A stretch of 36,713 bases of DNA from a virus, in IMG/VR virus record IMGVR_UViG_3300029258_002312, positions 1 through 36,713 of that record; one strand, given 5' to 3'. The notes under the pieces were generated by a model that was not told where the DNA came from, did not search any database, and saw nothing but the letters and a program-made list of their open reading frames with translations. Made by a program: the position numbers and the translations under genes. Below, one piece after another: positions 1 to 8,661 of the stretch; within the stretch, counting starts at the first letter, position 1, and each line of letters starts with the position of its first letter.

Positions 1-39
1 GCAATGGAGGAATGTTATGAAAAACAAGTCTATAGATTA
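1..39. repeat. 39-bp terminal direct repeat (copy of 36675-36713)
   Basis: The first 39 bases are identical to the last 39. This is the usual signature of a circular contig closed by assembly overlap, or of a circularly permuted headful-packaged genome. The late genes continue logically across the join (endolysin on one side, holin and spanins on the other), which supports a true circle of 36,674 bp rather than a short terminal redundancy. Confidence 0.93.
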
Positions 40-40
40 A
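17..40 (+). other. 7-codon mini-ORF with a perfect ribosome-binding site
   Basis: A GGAGG motif precedes ATG at 17, followed by seven codons (MKNKSID) and TAA. The same bases occur at 36691 in the terminal repeat. The mini-ORF may be the remnant start of a lost plus-strand gene or a leader peptide; nothing downstream continues it as a longer reading frame. It lies in the otherwise gene-free 240 bp (36609 to 174 across the join). Confidence 0.3.
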
Positions 41-57
41 CATAGATTGATGTTAAT
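36..57. repeat. 8-bp inverted repeat in the junction intergenic region
   Basis: ATTAACAT at 36-43 and ATGTTAAT at 50-57 are perfect inverted copies with a 6-nt spacer. The element lies in the gene-free stretch between the endolysin and holin genes and could be an operator or a weak hairpin. No T-run follows it on either strand, so it is a poor terminator candidate. Confidence 0.45.
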
Positions 58-174
58 TGCAAGAAAAATATTTGTTAAAAGTTGACTTAATTATTATTGT
101 AAAAAATGGCTACCGTACTTGCCTGAAGCCTTATAGATGTTAAATCGTAAGTTTTGATTTGTTATATGCCAATA

Positions 175-507
175 TTAATTATGTCTTTCAAAATGATTTC
201 CATCGCCAAATCTGCCACCCCATTTATTATTAGGATGTAAAGTTTCCCAGAAATCACCAGCAAATTTATATTGTTCTGTTTTTGTTAGCCATTCTTTGTC
301 GTGAGAAAAGATGTTTAAATCAACAGCAAGCCTTATACAATGCTTGCTGTTGACTATTCCTTTCCCTTTCTCTGCATATAATTTAGCCGTTTCAGGAGGC
401 CTATAAACTTCACCGAGCGAACAATAACACCCCTTGCTAAAAATATACTCAATTAATGTACATACATTTTTAGTGAACTCAAATTGTTTTTCTGTTAGTT
501 TTTTCAT
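175..507 (-). CDS. M15-family peptidase endolysin (L-alanyl-D-glutamate/VanY-like)
   Basis: This 110-aa protein has the compact single-domain form of phage M15 peptidases, zinc enzymes that cut the peptide stem of peptidoglycan at lysis. The first motif, SKHCIRLAVDL (about residues 54-64), fits the family's S-x-H-x(5)-A-x-D zinc signature, with Arg where many members have Gly. The last motif, GGRFGDGNHFE, supplies the second zinc His near the C-terminus. No signal peptide is visible, so release would need a holin; a holin candidate and spanins follow on the same strand across the contig ends. The ATG directly follows the stop of the upstream gene (TAAATG), implying coupled translation. Confidence 0.88.
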   Translation of the reverse strand: MKKLTEKQFEFTKNVCTLIEYIFSKGCYCSLGEVYRPPETAKLYAEKGKGIVNSKHCIRLAVDLNIFSHDKEWLTKTEQYKFAGDFWETLHPNNKWGGRFGDGNHFERHN

Positions 508-744
508 TTAAGTTTGTTTTATAGGGTCTAAGAGTTCTTTCTCTAGTTTTATGACTTCTGGCAATTCCGCTTTCAATTTACTATATTCAGATTTAAGCCT
601 CTCTAATTCTTTTTCCGCAATATTGATTAAATTAGAATATCTAGCTATTCTCCTTTCTATTTCTTCTTTTGACACTTCCTCTAAAACAGGATTTGTTTTA
701 GTAAATTCAATTTTGCCATTATTTATTTTGTATTCTCTTGACAT
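508..744 (-). CDS. Small coiled-coil protein in the lysis/late operon
   Basis: From the ATG at 744 this gives 78 aa. I chose this start because GGAG lies a good distance upstream, whereas the longer frame to 822 has no such site. Residues 20-70 are rich in Glu and Lys with heptad-like Leu/Ile spacing, predicting a helical coiled coil. There is no signal peptide or membrane segment. The stop codon abuts the endolysin start. Function is unknown; position suggests a lysis accessory or minor tail factor. Confidence 0.6.
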   Translation of the reverse strand: MSREYKINNGKIEFTKTNPVLEEVSKEEIERRIARYSNLINIAEKELERLKSEYSKLKAELPEVIKLEKELLDPIKQT

Positions 745-774
745 AAATTTTCTCCGATTAAAAATTATACGTTC

Positions 775-822
775 CCACTCGCTATCAGAGCAATGGATTA
801 TGATATTTGAAATTTTATTCAT
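775..822 (-). pseudogene. Possible remnant of an amidase endolysin N-terminus
   Basis: In frame with the downstream coiled-coil gene but upstream of its likely start, the reading frame begins MNKISNIIIHCSDSEW. The IIIHCSDS motif is the conserved opening strand, with the first zinc His, of Amidase_2-type N-acetylmuramoyl-L-alanine amidases found as phage endolysins. Nothing after residue 16 resembles the rest of an amidase. I read it as a stub left after replacement by the M15 endolysin next door; chance similarity cannot be excluded. Confidence 0.4.
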
Positions 823-1063
823 CCACTTTTATTTCTGTAGTATTAGTAAAATCTACCATTTCAAAAGTTTTTGAAACTTTTTTTACCAGAAGCTTCAAGG
901 ATTCTATCGCGTCTTTTTTATCTTTCCCATATTCAATAAACTCACAAAGACAATGCCCATCATACGAAGGAACATATAAAGACAATTTAGTAAGATATGA
1001 ATTATAGTGTCCATAACCATCATTATAAATACGTATTGAGTTTTTCTTTGCTGTCTTATTCAT
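815..1063 (-). CDS. Hypothetical protein, 82 aa
   Basis: Not recognised. The protein is soluble and mixed alpha/beta in character, with a basic N-terminus, two nearby Cys (CLCEF) and an acidic tail. It sits between the outer-membrane protein gene and the lysis genes. Its end overlaps the upstream edge of the amidase-like stub by 8 nt (ATGAATAA). It could be a conversion gene or a minor late protein. Confidence 0.6.
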   Translation of the reverse strand: MNKTAKKNSIRIYNDGYGHYNSYLTKLSLYVPSYDGHCLCEFIEYGKDKKDAIESLKLLVKKVSKTFEMVDFTNTTEIKVDE

Positions 1064-1069
1064 AGTTTA

Positions 1070-1645
1070 TTAAAAGCTATAAGTTAAAGACAAAGCATAA
1101 AAATCTAAACTAGGTTGATATTTCTTGTAGATAATATCAATTGGCTTAGTCGAACCGCCGTTATAATGATTCCATGTGAAGCCTGTTGATAACTTGCTAT
1201 TGATTTTATAGTCAATGCCTAAGCCATAGGTCATGTTAAAAGTTTTGCTCACACTGCCTTTTTCAAAGTAGTCTAAACAGGCAACACCAGCTTTAGCAAA
1301 AACCGTAAAATCTTCATCTAAAGGAACATTCACCCTAGGAGTAAAATCTAAAATCTGCTGTCTAAACTTAATCTTAGTTTTTATTCCTTCACCAATAACC
1401 TTTTTAACTTCTCGATTATCAGTTAATAAAACACCAGCCTCAACAGCAAGATGTTGAGTTAAATTATAACCCGCAAAAGCACGCCCGCCAAAATTAACGC
1501 CTTTTAAGACATTGTTTGGCAAACCGTCATAAGCAACTCCGCCCTGCAAGCCTACATAAATATCTGGATTGAAGTTATTGTTAGTTTTTGCAAAAACGCT
1601 GGAACTTAGTAAAAAAGCTGCGGTAAAAAGTAATAGTTTTTTCAT
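1070..1645 (-). CDS. Outer-membrane beta-barrel protein (OmpA/Ail/Lom-like, conversion-type)
   Basis: 191 aa with a clear Sec signal peptide: MKK, a hydrophobic core, then SSVFA and cleavage before KTNNN. The mature part alternates aromatic and polar residues in strand-like stretches (for example DIYVGLQGGVAYDG, FGGRAFAGYNL, LDFYALSLTYSF) and ends in Phe, the usual C-terminal signal for the BAM machinery. This is the eight-strand OMP_b-brl type. Its place just after tail genes matches lambda lom, whose product is put in the outer membrane of the host cell. By analogy it may change adhesion, serum resistance or phage adsorption; that is inference. Confidence 0.82.
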   Translation of the reverse strand: MKKLLLFTAAFLLSSSVFAKTNNNFNPDIYVGLQGGVAYDGLPNNVLKGVNFGGRAFAGYNLTQHLAVEAGVLLTDNREVKKVIGEGIKTKIKFRQQILDFTPRVNVPLDEDFTVFAKAGVACLDYFEKGSVSKTFNMTYGLGIDYKINSKLSTGFTWNHYNGGSTKPIDIIYKKYQPSLDFYALSLTYSF

Positions 1646-1655
1646 TGTTTAACCT

Positions 1656-1952
1656 CTAATTGTTTAAAAAATTTATAAAACCAGTTTTATATTCTGGCAT
1701 ATTTTTGTTGCGATTCAAAGAACTGGTACGCTCTGGAACGGGCGGCTCAAAAGACCCAGTTTGTATAAAAGAAACAAAACCAGGCTTATACTCTAGTTTT
1801 AATGAACTTGTTCTTTCAGGTACAGCAGGAGCATTACGTCTATTTTGTAAACCAGCTATAGCCTTATATAAGGAACTGATTCTCTGCGGAGGCTGCGGAA
1901 TGTTATGTTTATGCTTATTTTTCTTAAATCTTTTCCTGAAAAATTTAAGCAT
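1656..1952 (-). CDS. Proline-rich repeat protein with PxxPxR (SH3-ligand-like) motifs
   Basis: 98 aa. A basic N-terminus (KFFRKRFKKNKHKHN) is followed by three copies of a PxxPxR motif: PQPPQR, PAVPER and PPVPER. Each continues with SSL, and the last two are spaced by a repeated EYKxGFxxFI segment. PxxPxR is the classic class-II SH3-domain ligand pattern of eukaryotic signalling. No signal peptide or membrane segment is seen. The start overlaps the upstream gene by 8 nt without a strong ribosome site, implying coupling. It could be an effector-type conversion gene in a bacterium that meets eukaryotic cells, or simply a disordered phage protein. Not matched to any family I know. Confidence 0.62.
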   Translation of the reverse strand: MLKFFRKRFKKNKHKHNIPQPPQRISSLYKAIAGLQNRRNAPAVPERTSSLKLEYKPGFVSFIQTGSFEPPVPERTSSLNRNKNMPEYKTGFINFLNN

Positions 1953-2250
1953 CTGTTTTTTTCATTTTCTCAAAATCTTTTTCCTTTTCTTCCATGTAAA
2001 GCAAAAGACTTTCAATTAAAACAGGCGCAACAACATTTCTTGCTCTTTTTAAAATCTCAAAAACTACCTTAAAATCGACTTCATCAATATCCAAAATACC
2101 GTCCTGAAACAATTTCTTTTTGAGAACCCGTATTTTATCGGCTTTATCTCCATTCGGGATTTCTTCAAAAACTTTTATGAGCAAAGAAGCCGCCTTTCCA
2201 ATATTTTTACCAAAAGCATCTTTTGCATCAAAATTAAAATCTAATCTCAT
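1945..2250 (-). CDS. Hypothetical protein, 101 aa
   Basis: Not recognised. Mostly helical and charged, with a long amphipathic C-terminal half ending in a Glu/Lys-rich stretch (MEEKEKDFEKMKK). A good GAGG ribosome site lies 6 nt before the ATG. It is the first gene after the 1297-aa tail spike, with a 58-bp gap that contains a TTGACA hexamer but no convincing -10. It may act as a chaperone or companion of the tail spike or belong to the conversion genes; no evidence decides. Confidence 0.62.
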   Translation of the reverse strand: MRLDFNFDAKDAFGKNIGKAASLLIKVFEEIPNGDKADKIRVLKKKLFQDGILDIDEVDFKVVFEILKRARNVVAPVLIESLLLYMEEKEKDFEKMKKTDA

Positions 2251-2308
2251 AAAAAACCTCTTTTTTTAAAAAGAAAAGCCTAACATAATTTATATATAAT
2301 GTCAAATG

Positions 2309-5300
2309 CTATAAGACTTTTCCAACCCAAGCAGTTGTTCCATTAGAAAACATCAAAATCATCTGCCCAGCAGAAGCAGTATAAAGAGTTGAGCTGCCAT
2401 CATTAAAAGAATAATTGCCATCAGAACCAGCTGAATTATATAGTATGTAAATTCTTCCTTTATTGCCAGAAGCAACGGCAGGAACTGTGATTGAGTAGTT
2501 TCCTGTTGTTGTGCCACAACTAAAAAGTGTCTCCGTTTGTGCCGTATAATTTTGATTAGAAATTACTTTTGTTTTACAAACTAAATTTCCATCAACATTA
2601 ACTTGCCCTTCAACGTGCAATTTACTATTAGGATTAGTAACACCAATACCAACATTTCCTCCTTGCAAAATACTAAAAACTTCTGCACCAGCTGCGTCAA
2701 AAATTCCAAACCTATCATTTGGAGTGTCAATTTCATTTCGAGATACAATCTGCCATTTTTTTACTGTGTTTTTCTCGAAAACAAGATTAGATTGCTGACT
2801 ATTGGTTGTGGTATTTAAAATAAATTGATTGCTGGAAGCATTTCCAGTAAGCCGCGTATATCCGTCCTCTCTAATACTAAATATTTCTGTTCCGCCAGTA
2901 AAAGTTGTTGCATTAGTTCTAATTCTAAGAGCTGCTCCATTTGAATTTGCATTTGAATCAAGCATTAAAACAATGTCTTCTGTTGAGTAAATAGCAGACC
3001 CCCCCTGAACTGGCGAGCAAACAAATTTTGAATATTGATTAATTCCAAAACCAATATCTGCCGTTGGTGTTGGTAAAACAACTGCCAGCCCATTTGTCGG
3101 GCTTGCGTCAGTTAAACTTAGGCTCGACCACGAAGGCGATGCAGAAACTCTTAGGTTTTGGTCAATTGTACATTCTGATGTAACTATCAAGTCGGCATCT
3201 AGGTTAAATATCGTATCGCCAGAGCCAAGAATCAACCCATCTTCGACATCTGCCGCCATAAACAGTTCATGACCATTTGTTCTAAAGCTAAAAAGATGAC
3301 CAGTAAGATAATAAATCGTACCATTATCAGTTGATGGCGCGGAACTCTGTTGGTCAAGCACTAAAGCGGTTGGGTCAATCAATCCGCCAACAGTCAGCTT
3401 TCCAGTGATATTTAAAGTTGCAAAGGTCGGTGAAGCGGTAGTACGCAAATCCTGATTAATAGCTGTTGCGCCACCACCCTCAACTAATAGACTGGTTGTA
3501 CCGCGGCTCATTGTAAAACTATTTGTTAAGCTTTGAACGCTAATGCCTTGCACTCCTAATGGACCTGATGTATTAGTAATATAATTTAAATCAGCTCCAG
3601 CCCCCTGATATTCATGCGAAGCAATATTAATATCAACCCCAGCAGTTAGACTTGTATTTGACAAAGTCATTGCGAGAAACGCTGTCGACCCCCCATTAAT
3701 GCCTAAGTACCACCTAAACTTTGGAAATGTTCCGTCTGGGCTATAAACATAACTACGATGCGACGGAACCCCGCTTCCCTCATCAAATAAACCCTGAAAA
3801 TATTTAACCGCTGATGGGGTGCTTGGGAAATTAGCCATAAATCCATTTAAAGCGATTCCGTCTGTTGCTGTATGAGGAAGCACTACATTAACAGTAGGAG
3901 ATGCTCTTACCTGCAATCTATCCCATAAGTCTTCTGTTCCTCCTGCAACGCTTAATGGGCTTGCAACTGTTCCAAGCCCAGTTAACGTTGAATCTGAAGT
4001 TACAACAGACAAATAATTTCCTGCTGGACTGCTCGTTTGAGAAAATCTGGAGCCTGTTAAGTCCCTAACATCAGATAATGACCAATTTCCAGCCTGATAT
4101 CTAATAATTACTTGTACTAAAAATACAAATTCTGGACTAACTGATGATAATTGACCCAAATTTACACTGCTTGATACTAATCCGCGCTGTGCTTCAATTG
4201 TTAGACTCTCATTCTGTCCCTGAACCCATATAAATCTATAACCTTGTGAAGCAGCATCTGAAGTAACAGGAATGGCAACAAGCCAAATTGACATGTAATA
4301 ATTATTACTCATCAGAGTTTGCTGCCATGCTCCGCCTGTAAACTGATTCCAATATGGCTGGTTTACTAGTAAAGGAACTATTTCCGTAGCAGTCTTATTA
4401 AAGTTAATAGTATTAGTTGCCGTTAAATAAAACTGGTTGTAATTACCACTCGCCGCTAATGCTGGATTTGTTGTGGATAAGTCTTCATCTTTTATCAGAG
4501 CAGGGCTTACACTTGGCTGTCTATCTGCGGCAACAATGCTGTTTAGCACATAAGAAGCAAGTGTTCCGCCAGATTGCCTATAAGTACCAATAGTTTCATG
4601 GGCTTCAATATGCGTTTGCCACGGCATTAGCCCATGGCATTCTCTTTGTCCCCATTTATCTACCGCCCCATAATTTACGAAAGCTATTAGCAAATCATAA
4701 AACTTTTGATTCCCGTCTATTACCCATTGAAATCCTATGTCATTATATACCAGCCAATATTTATCATTAGTTGCTGAATGGGCAGGTGAAATCCAGCCGG
4801 TAGTTAAAGCATCTATTTTTTTACCGCGATAATAGCCATTAACAGTACCAGTTAACGTAATTGTTCTTGCTGTGCTATCATAGGTTACAATAATATTATC
4901 TGGGTCAGTAAATCCAGTAGGCTCTTTTTGAATAACAGGATAGTCTACCCACGGCGAGAAAGTTTGATAAGCATCACTAATATTGCTGCTATCAGGCACA
5001 TAGCCACCGTCCATACGATAATTTAAGTTTGAGTTATTGAATGAATTACAGCCCTTTAATTCAATAACTCCCCCTGCTTCCTGTCTAAATCCATCCACAT
5101 TGTTATACGCAATACAATTTATAAAAGTTGCATTGGCTGAATCATCAACTGAATAGCCTTCTGCCGAACAATTATGTACATCACAATCAATTGCTATAAC
5201 GTCTGCATCATCATCTACATCAATGCCTTCGATGCAATCTTTGACTCTTACATTAATAATGTACGCGCTATTCCTATAAGTTGGTGAACCAATTTTATCA

Positions 5301-6202
5301 ATTTTAATTCCTTCACCGTTTCCTGCTCCACCTGCTCTTTGAATATCAGAAACAAAAATAATCGTTTCAATGCAGTTTTGGCAATGAATTTGTCGAGATA
5401 AATATTGCCCGTTGTATTTACAGTTTTTTGCTAATAAATGCTTTACTCCTCTAGCTGTTAATGCGCCGCCCTCTGTTGCCTCATTTGCTGCGCTATAAAA
5501 ATGGCAATTTACAAATGCTACTCTCTCGCTGAATTCTGTAAGCAAATTAGCAGTAGTATAATTATCTCCTCCAGTTGATTGATGATAAGATAAAAGGACT
5601 GCGCTATGATTATTATTTCTGAATGTACAATTATGAAATGTAATATCATAGACTTGCGCCTCATGCACAAAAGCAATGCCAGAGCCCTGGCTATTTGTAC
5701 CACTTGGATTGCTATCTAAAATAAATCCGCTCATAAAAACATTTGAAGCATTATTTGATAACAATATCGCCTGTGCAGTATTTAGTTGAACTTTGTAACC
5801 AGTCTTAACTCTTATCGCAAATCGAATACCAGCTGGAATTGTAATCTGCGAATAACTGGCATCGGCTTGGATTTCTAAAATATCGCCATCGACAAGCGTT
5901 GCAATTTTAGCAGCCAAATCTCCAGCCCCAGAAGTTGTTAATGTTTGTGTAGCAGGGGCAGTTAAAAAATAAGAGACATCTTTATCTATTTTGTTCCAAT
6001 AAGAATTTAATTCATTAATTGAGCCAGATAGCGACTTATTAAAAGTAGTCAATTCGCTATATGCTTTAATTGTATTTGAATAATCTGAAATCTTATCTGT
6101 TGTAGTCTTATAATAATTACTTGTTAAATTATCTATTTCAAACTCTTCTGAACCCAATAATGCTGCAATAAAGTTTGCATCTCTGATTTTTTTATTTGCC
6201 AT
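2309..6202 (-). CDS. Tail spike/fibre with right-handed beta-helix
   Basis: 1297 aa, the largest gene. The N-terminal 100 residues are helical and probably virion-anchoring. About residues 130-400 read as a parallel beta-helix: short Asn/Cys/Val-rich rungs such as VFVNCHFY-like and ATFINCIAYNN repeats, as in pectate-lyase-type spikes that bind or cut surface polysaccharide. The middle holds repeated DLRTTASPTF/NLRVSASPSW blocks typical of trimeric fibres. Near residue 1185 is NVGIGVTNPNSKLHVEG, a hallmark linker before a C-terminal fibre head. No S74 autoproteolytic domain is obvious. It lies at the end of the tail genes and is the likely host-receptor protein. Confidence 0.85.
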   Translation of the reverse strand: MANKKIRDANFIAALLGSEEFEIDNLTSNYYKTTTDKISDYSNTIKAYSELTTFNKSLSGSINELNSYWNKIDKDVSYFLTAPATQTLTTSGAGDLAAKIATLVDGDILEIQADASYSQITIPAGIRFAIRVKTGYKVQLNTAQAILLSNNASNVFMSGFILDSNPSGTNSQGSGIAFVHEAQVYDITFHNCTFRNNNHSAVLLSYHQSTGGDNYTTANLLTEFSERVAFVNCHFYSAANEATEGGALTARGVKHLLAKNCKYNGQYLSRQIHCQNCIETIIFVSDIQRAGGAGNGEGIKIDKIGSPTYRNSAYIINVRVKDCIEGIDVDDDADVIAIDCDVHNCSAEGYSVDDSANATFINCIAYNNVDGFRQEAGGVIELKGCNSFNNSNLNYRMDGGYVPDSSNISDAYQTFSPWVDYPVIQKEPTGFTDPDNIIVTYDSTARTITLTGTVNGYYRGKKIDALTTGWISPAHSATNDKYWLVYNDIGFQWVIDGNQKFYDLLIAFVNYGAVDKWGQRECHGLMPWQTHIEAHETIGTYRQSGGTLASYVLNSIVAADRQPSVSPALIKDEDLSTTNPALAASGNYNQFYLTATNTINFNKTATEIVPLLVNQPYWNQFTGGAWQQTLMSNNYYMSIWLVAIPVTSDAASQGYRFIWVQGQNESLTIEAQRGLVSSSVNLGQLSSVSPEFVFLVQVIIRYQAGNWSLSDVRDLTGSRFSQTSSPAGNYLSVVTSDSTLTGLGTVASPLSVAGGTEDLWDRLQVRASPTVNVVLPHTATDGIALNGFMANFPSTPSAVKYFQGLFDEGSGVPSHRSYVYSPDGTFPKFRWYLGINGGSTAFLAMTLSNTSLTAGVDINIASHEYQGAGADLNYITNTSGPLGVQGISVQSLTNSFTMSRGTTSLLVEGGGATAINQDLRTTASPTFATLNITGKLTVGGLIDPTALVLDQQSSAPSTDNGTIYYLTGHLFSFRTNGHELFMAADVEDGLILGSGDTIFNLDADLIVTSECTIDQNLRVSASPSWSSLSLTDASPTNGLAVVLPTPTADIGFGINQYSKFVCSPVQGGSAIYSTEDIVLMLDSNANSNGAALRIRTNATTFTGGTEIFSIREDGYTRLTGNASSNQFILNTTTNSQQSNLVFEKNTVKKWQIVSRNEIDTPNDRFGIFDAAGAEVFSILQGGNVGIGVTNPNSKLHVEGQVNVDGNLVCKTKVISNQNYTAQTETLFSCGTTTGNYSITVPAVASGNKGRIYILYNSAGSDGNYSFNDGSSTLYTASAGQMILMFSNGTTAWVGKVL

Positions 6203-6213
6203 GTTGTGCCCCT

Positions 6214-6381
6214 TTAATAATCTGAATCTGCTGTTATACGCGTATTACCGTCGGCTGTAACTCTATCATTATCATCAGCTGTAATTCTAAACAATACCTG
6301 ATAAACGTGTTGCTGCCCCCTTGAAATCAAAAAGAAAAATTTTTTTGATTGCTGCATCAACTTATGCCTTAAAAATGCCAT
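6214..6381 (-). CDS. Small ITAD-repeat tail-associated protein
   Basis: 55 aa from the ATG at 6381, chosen over a longer frame because GGGAG precedes it. The C-terminal half repeats RITADDND, RVTADGNT and RITADSDY, a short motif seen in small phage proteins encoded beside tail fibre genes. The N-terminus is basic and hydrophobic (KKFFFLISR). Its stop lies 11 bp before the tail spike start. A structural or fibre-attachment role is inferred from position. Confidence 0.62.
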   Translation of the reverse strand: MAFLRHKLMQQSKKFFFLISRGQQHVYQVLFRITADDNDRVTADGNTRITADSDY

Positions 6382-6383
6382 AA

Positions 6384-6707
6384 TCAATCTCCCTTTTCTT
6401 TTCCAATCCTTGGTGAGCACGTAGCCCATTGTAACCCTGTCGCTGTAGTTGTTTCTAAAATTCCGTCAATCACATGAGAGGCTACAATCGTATCACAAGC
6501 AATTGGGGCAACCTCCCCAGCCTCTAGTGTCCATATCCCGTATTCGTCCAATTCACTATTATACCATACAACATCTCCTGCTGTTCCTGCTTTAATCCAT
6601 GTGGCAATTTCACTAAATTTTGTTCCTACAACAACTCTACGGCTTCTTGTAAAATATAAACCTACTTCGTTATTAGGAATTTTTGAGTTAAACTTATCTG
6701 ATGTCAT
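6384..6707 (-). CDS. Small tail/fibre accessory protein, 107 aa
   Basis: A beta-rich small domain with GTAGDVVWYN near the middle and a closing TTTATGLQWATCS. This 'G-x-A-G-D-V-V-W ... T-x-A-T-G-x-x-W' layout is common in small phage tail or decoration proteins. It sits between the collar-domain tail protein and the ITAD-repeat protein with very short gaps, in the same operon. The precise role is not known. Confidence 0.65.
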   Translation of the reverse strand: MTSDKFNSKIPNNEVGLYFTRSRRVVVGTKFSEIATWIKAGTAGDVVWYNSELDEYGIWTLEAGEVAPIACDTIVASHVIDGILETTTATGLQWATCSPRIGKEKGD

Positions 6708-6722
6708 ATTCTCACCTATTTA

Positions 6723-8660
6723 TTAATATTTAATAATTGACCATGTATTGATAGTATTTCCTGATGCTGTAGCCCGTACGATTAATCCAGATCCGCTGCC
6801 TCCTGTTGTATTATAATTCGCTACTCCTGTTGGATAGTTATTTCCACCGCTATTAGGAACTTCGAACATCTCTTCAACACGTCCAAAATTGTCAACATAA
6901 GCAATCGTTGCTGTAGCAGCATTATTACCGCCAACAAGGGTTACCACGTCAAATTTGTTATACCCTAATCCAGGATTTACAGGCACATGGTTTATATCAA
7001 TTATAGACCCTTCAGGCTGCGGCTCTGGAAGATTTGGTGTCTGGAACGCATATGGGTCTAAAACAGTTCTTATCTTTTCTGCTACAGTACTTGCATCATC
7101 TGTGCTGTTTATATAAACATATGCTACGCGCCGTCCTGCTATTGTAGGCAAATTTAAATAATTGTAATCTAAAATAATCTGTATTGATTCGGCGGTATCA
7201 TTCGGAGTCAGCGTGTTAAAATTAAAATATGCACCGCTTTTAAGCGTACTGCCTGCCGTACATCCTATGGTGAATATTTCAGGAAGTGTGGAAGTTCCCT
7301 GTTGAGTTACTGTAATTGTAAATCCAGTATCAACATCAACAGCATCAGTAACTACGCCATTAGATGCTAATGTAACAGTTACAAGCGGAGGCACAGCCGT
7401 TGCCGTTGTCAATCTATTTGCGGGAGTGGTTTCTGATGTGCCAAGCACCCCAAATAATCTTGGGTACTTTGATGTAAGAATTACAGATTTATCGCAAAGA
7501 AGAAATCCAGGTGGTGGCGTACTAACGGAATTTTGTAAAATTGTGCCGACTGGAGGATTTGCTGCCAATTCAAAACTATTTGGCGACCAATTTGGATAGT
7601 CTGCATTTCTTGTTAAAGTTAAATATTCTACGTCTTCTCTTTTTAAAATATTTAAGTTTTCCCAATAAGAATTTCTTTGTGTCAATATTCCAGACAAACT
7701 TTCTCCAACATCTTTAAATGTCGTTTTATTCTGATATTCTAGCTGCTTATCAGTAAGCGTAAACTGGCAATTAGTTAATTCTACATTTGATAATTGGTCT
7801 AATGGTAAATTTATTCTTAACTGAACTTCATCGTTATTATCGATTCCAATAGTCTTTCCGCCTATAGAAGGAATGGTTGCTGTAAAATAATATTTTGTAA
7901 ACGTAGTCGTTAAGGCTTGGCTTCCTATCGGTGTTATAACCAAGGAACTCGGAGCACCGCCTGTTCCAAAATTTTGAGCAAAATCTATTGAAATAGTAGA
8001 GGTTGTATTACTTCTGGCGACCAAAGCAAAAGTAATTATTTTTCCTTCAAACTGCCTAACATCAGCTATAGGCTGATAAATAGTTTTTAGGGCTTCTCCA
8101 GTAGCCGCCACAGAACAGTCATACTTAAGATAATATTTCGGGTTTGCTTCAATTGCCGCAGGAGGCGTGCCCGGCAAAAACTCTTCAAACGTTACTTCAT
8201 CCGTTCCTGTAATATTGTCTTTTAAAAAATACCATGATTGTGCGATATTATGAGCAGATGACGCAGAAAATACTGTAAATGCTTTTGCATTTTGGAATCT
8301 AAATTGTCCATTACTTAACTGGTTGTCATAATCAACTTCTGTGGTAACAATATGACCGCCGCCACCTCCTGCAATCGGATAGTGTTCAAATGTCGCGATT
8401 AATTGTCCATTCTCATCTCTTAGCTCCAAATAATAAAGCTCATCATCAGCATAATAAATTAATTTTGGAACAGAACCTACACCATCTAATATTATTGGGT
8501 TGCTCCATTTCAATAGACCACCAGGGTCTTGGTAGACGTCCTTTTTTTCATCTCTTGCAATATCACGATAAAAAGTAAGTGTTCCTTTTACTGCAAAAAT
8601 ACCAGTATTATCTGTAAATTGCCAAATTGGAATTGGTGCAATAAAATAATTAATTGTCAT
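6723..8660 (-). CDS. Tail protein with N-terminal fibre anchor and tail-collar motif
   Basis: 645 aa from the ATG at 8660, preceded by GGAGAAG; the in-frame ATG five codons upstream overlaps the previous gene. The N-terminal 100 residues (FAVKGTLTFYRD, DELYYLELRD) match the small beta domain that attaches many podovirus fibres. Residues about 200-320 look like a carbohydrate-binding-type beta sandwich. Around residues 370-395, PVGTILQNS...GFLLCD...YPRLF is the Tail_Collar signature. The end is beta-rich and Gly-rich. It is probably a fibre or needle-like component next to the spike. Confidence 0.8.
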   Translation of the reverse strand: MTINYFIAPIPIWQFTDNTGIFAVKGTLTFYRDIARDEKKDVYQDPGGLLKWSNPIILDGVGSVPKLIYYADDELYYLELRDENGQLIATFEHYPIAGGGGGHIVTTEVDYDNQLSNGQFRFQNAKAFTVFSASSAHNIAQSWYFLKDNITGTDEVTFEEFLPGTPPAAIEANPKYYLKYDCSVAATGEALKTIYQPIADVRQFEGKIITFALVARSNTTSTISIDFAQNFGTGGAPSSLVITPIGSQALTTTFTKYYFTATIPSIGGKTIGIDNNDEVQLRINLPLDQLSNVELTNCQFTLTDKQLEYQNKTTFKDVGESLSGILTQRNSYWENLNILKREDVEYLTLTRNADYPNWSPNSFELAANPPVGTILQNSVSTPPPGFLLCDKSVILTSKYPRLFGVLGTSETTPANRLTTATAVPPLVTVTLASNGVVTDAVDVDTGFTITVTQQGTSTLPEIFTIGCTAGSTLKSGAYFNFNTLTPNDTAESIQIILDYNYLNLPTIAGRRVAYVYINSTDDASTVAEKIRTVLDPYAFQTPNLPEPQPEGSIIDINHVPVNPGLGYNKFDVVTLVGGNNAATATIAYVDNFGRVEEMFEVPNSGGNNYPTGVANYNTTGGSGSGLIVRATASGNTINTWSIIKY

Positions 8661-8661
8661 A

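Noticed and set aside
551-874. 107-aa plus-strand hydrophobic frame
   Set aside because: Shadow of the minus-strand coiled-coil gene; Leu/Ser-rich composition is an antisense artefact.
2251-2308. Promoter behind the tail spike gene
   Set aside because: TTGACA is present on the minus strand but no acceptable -10 lies 16-18 bp downstream.
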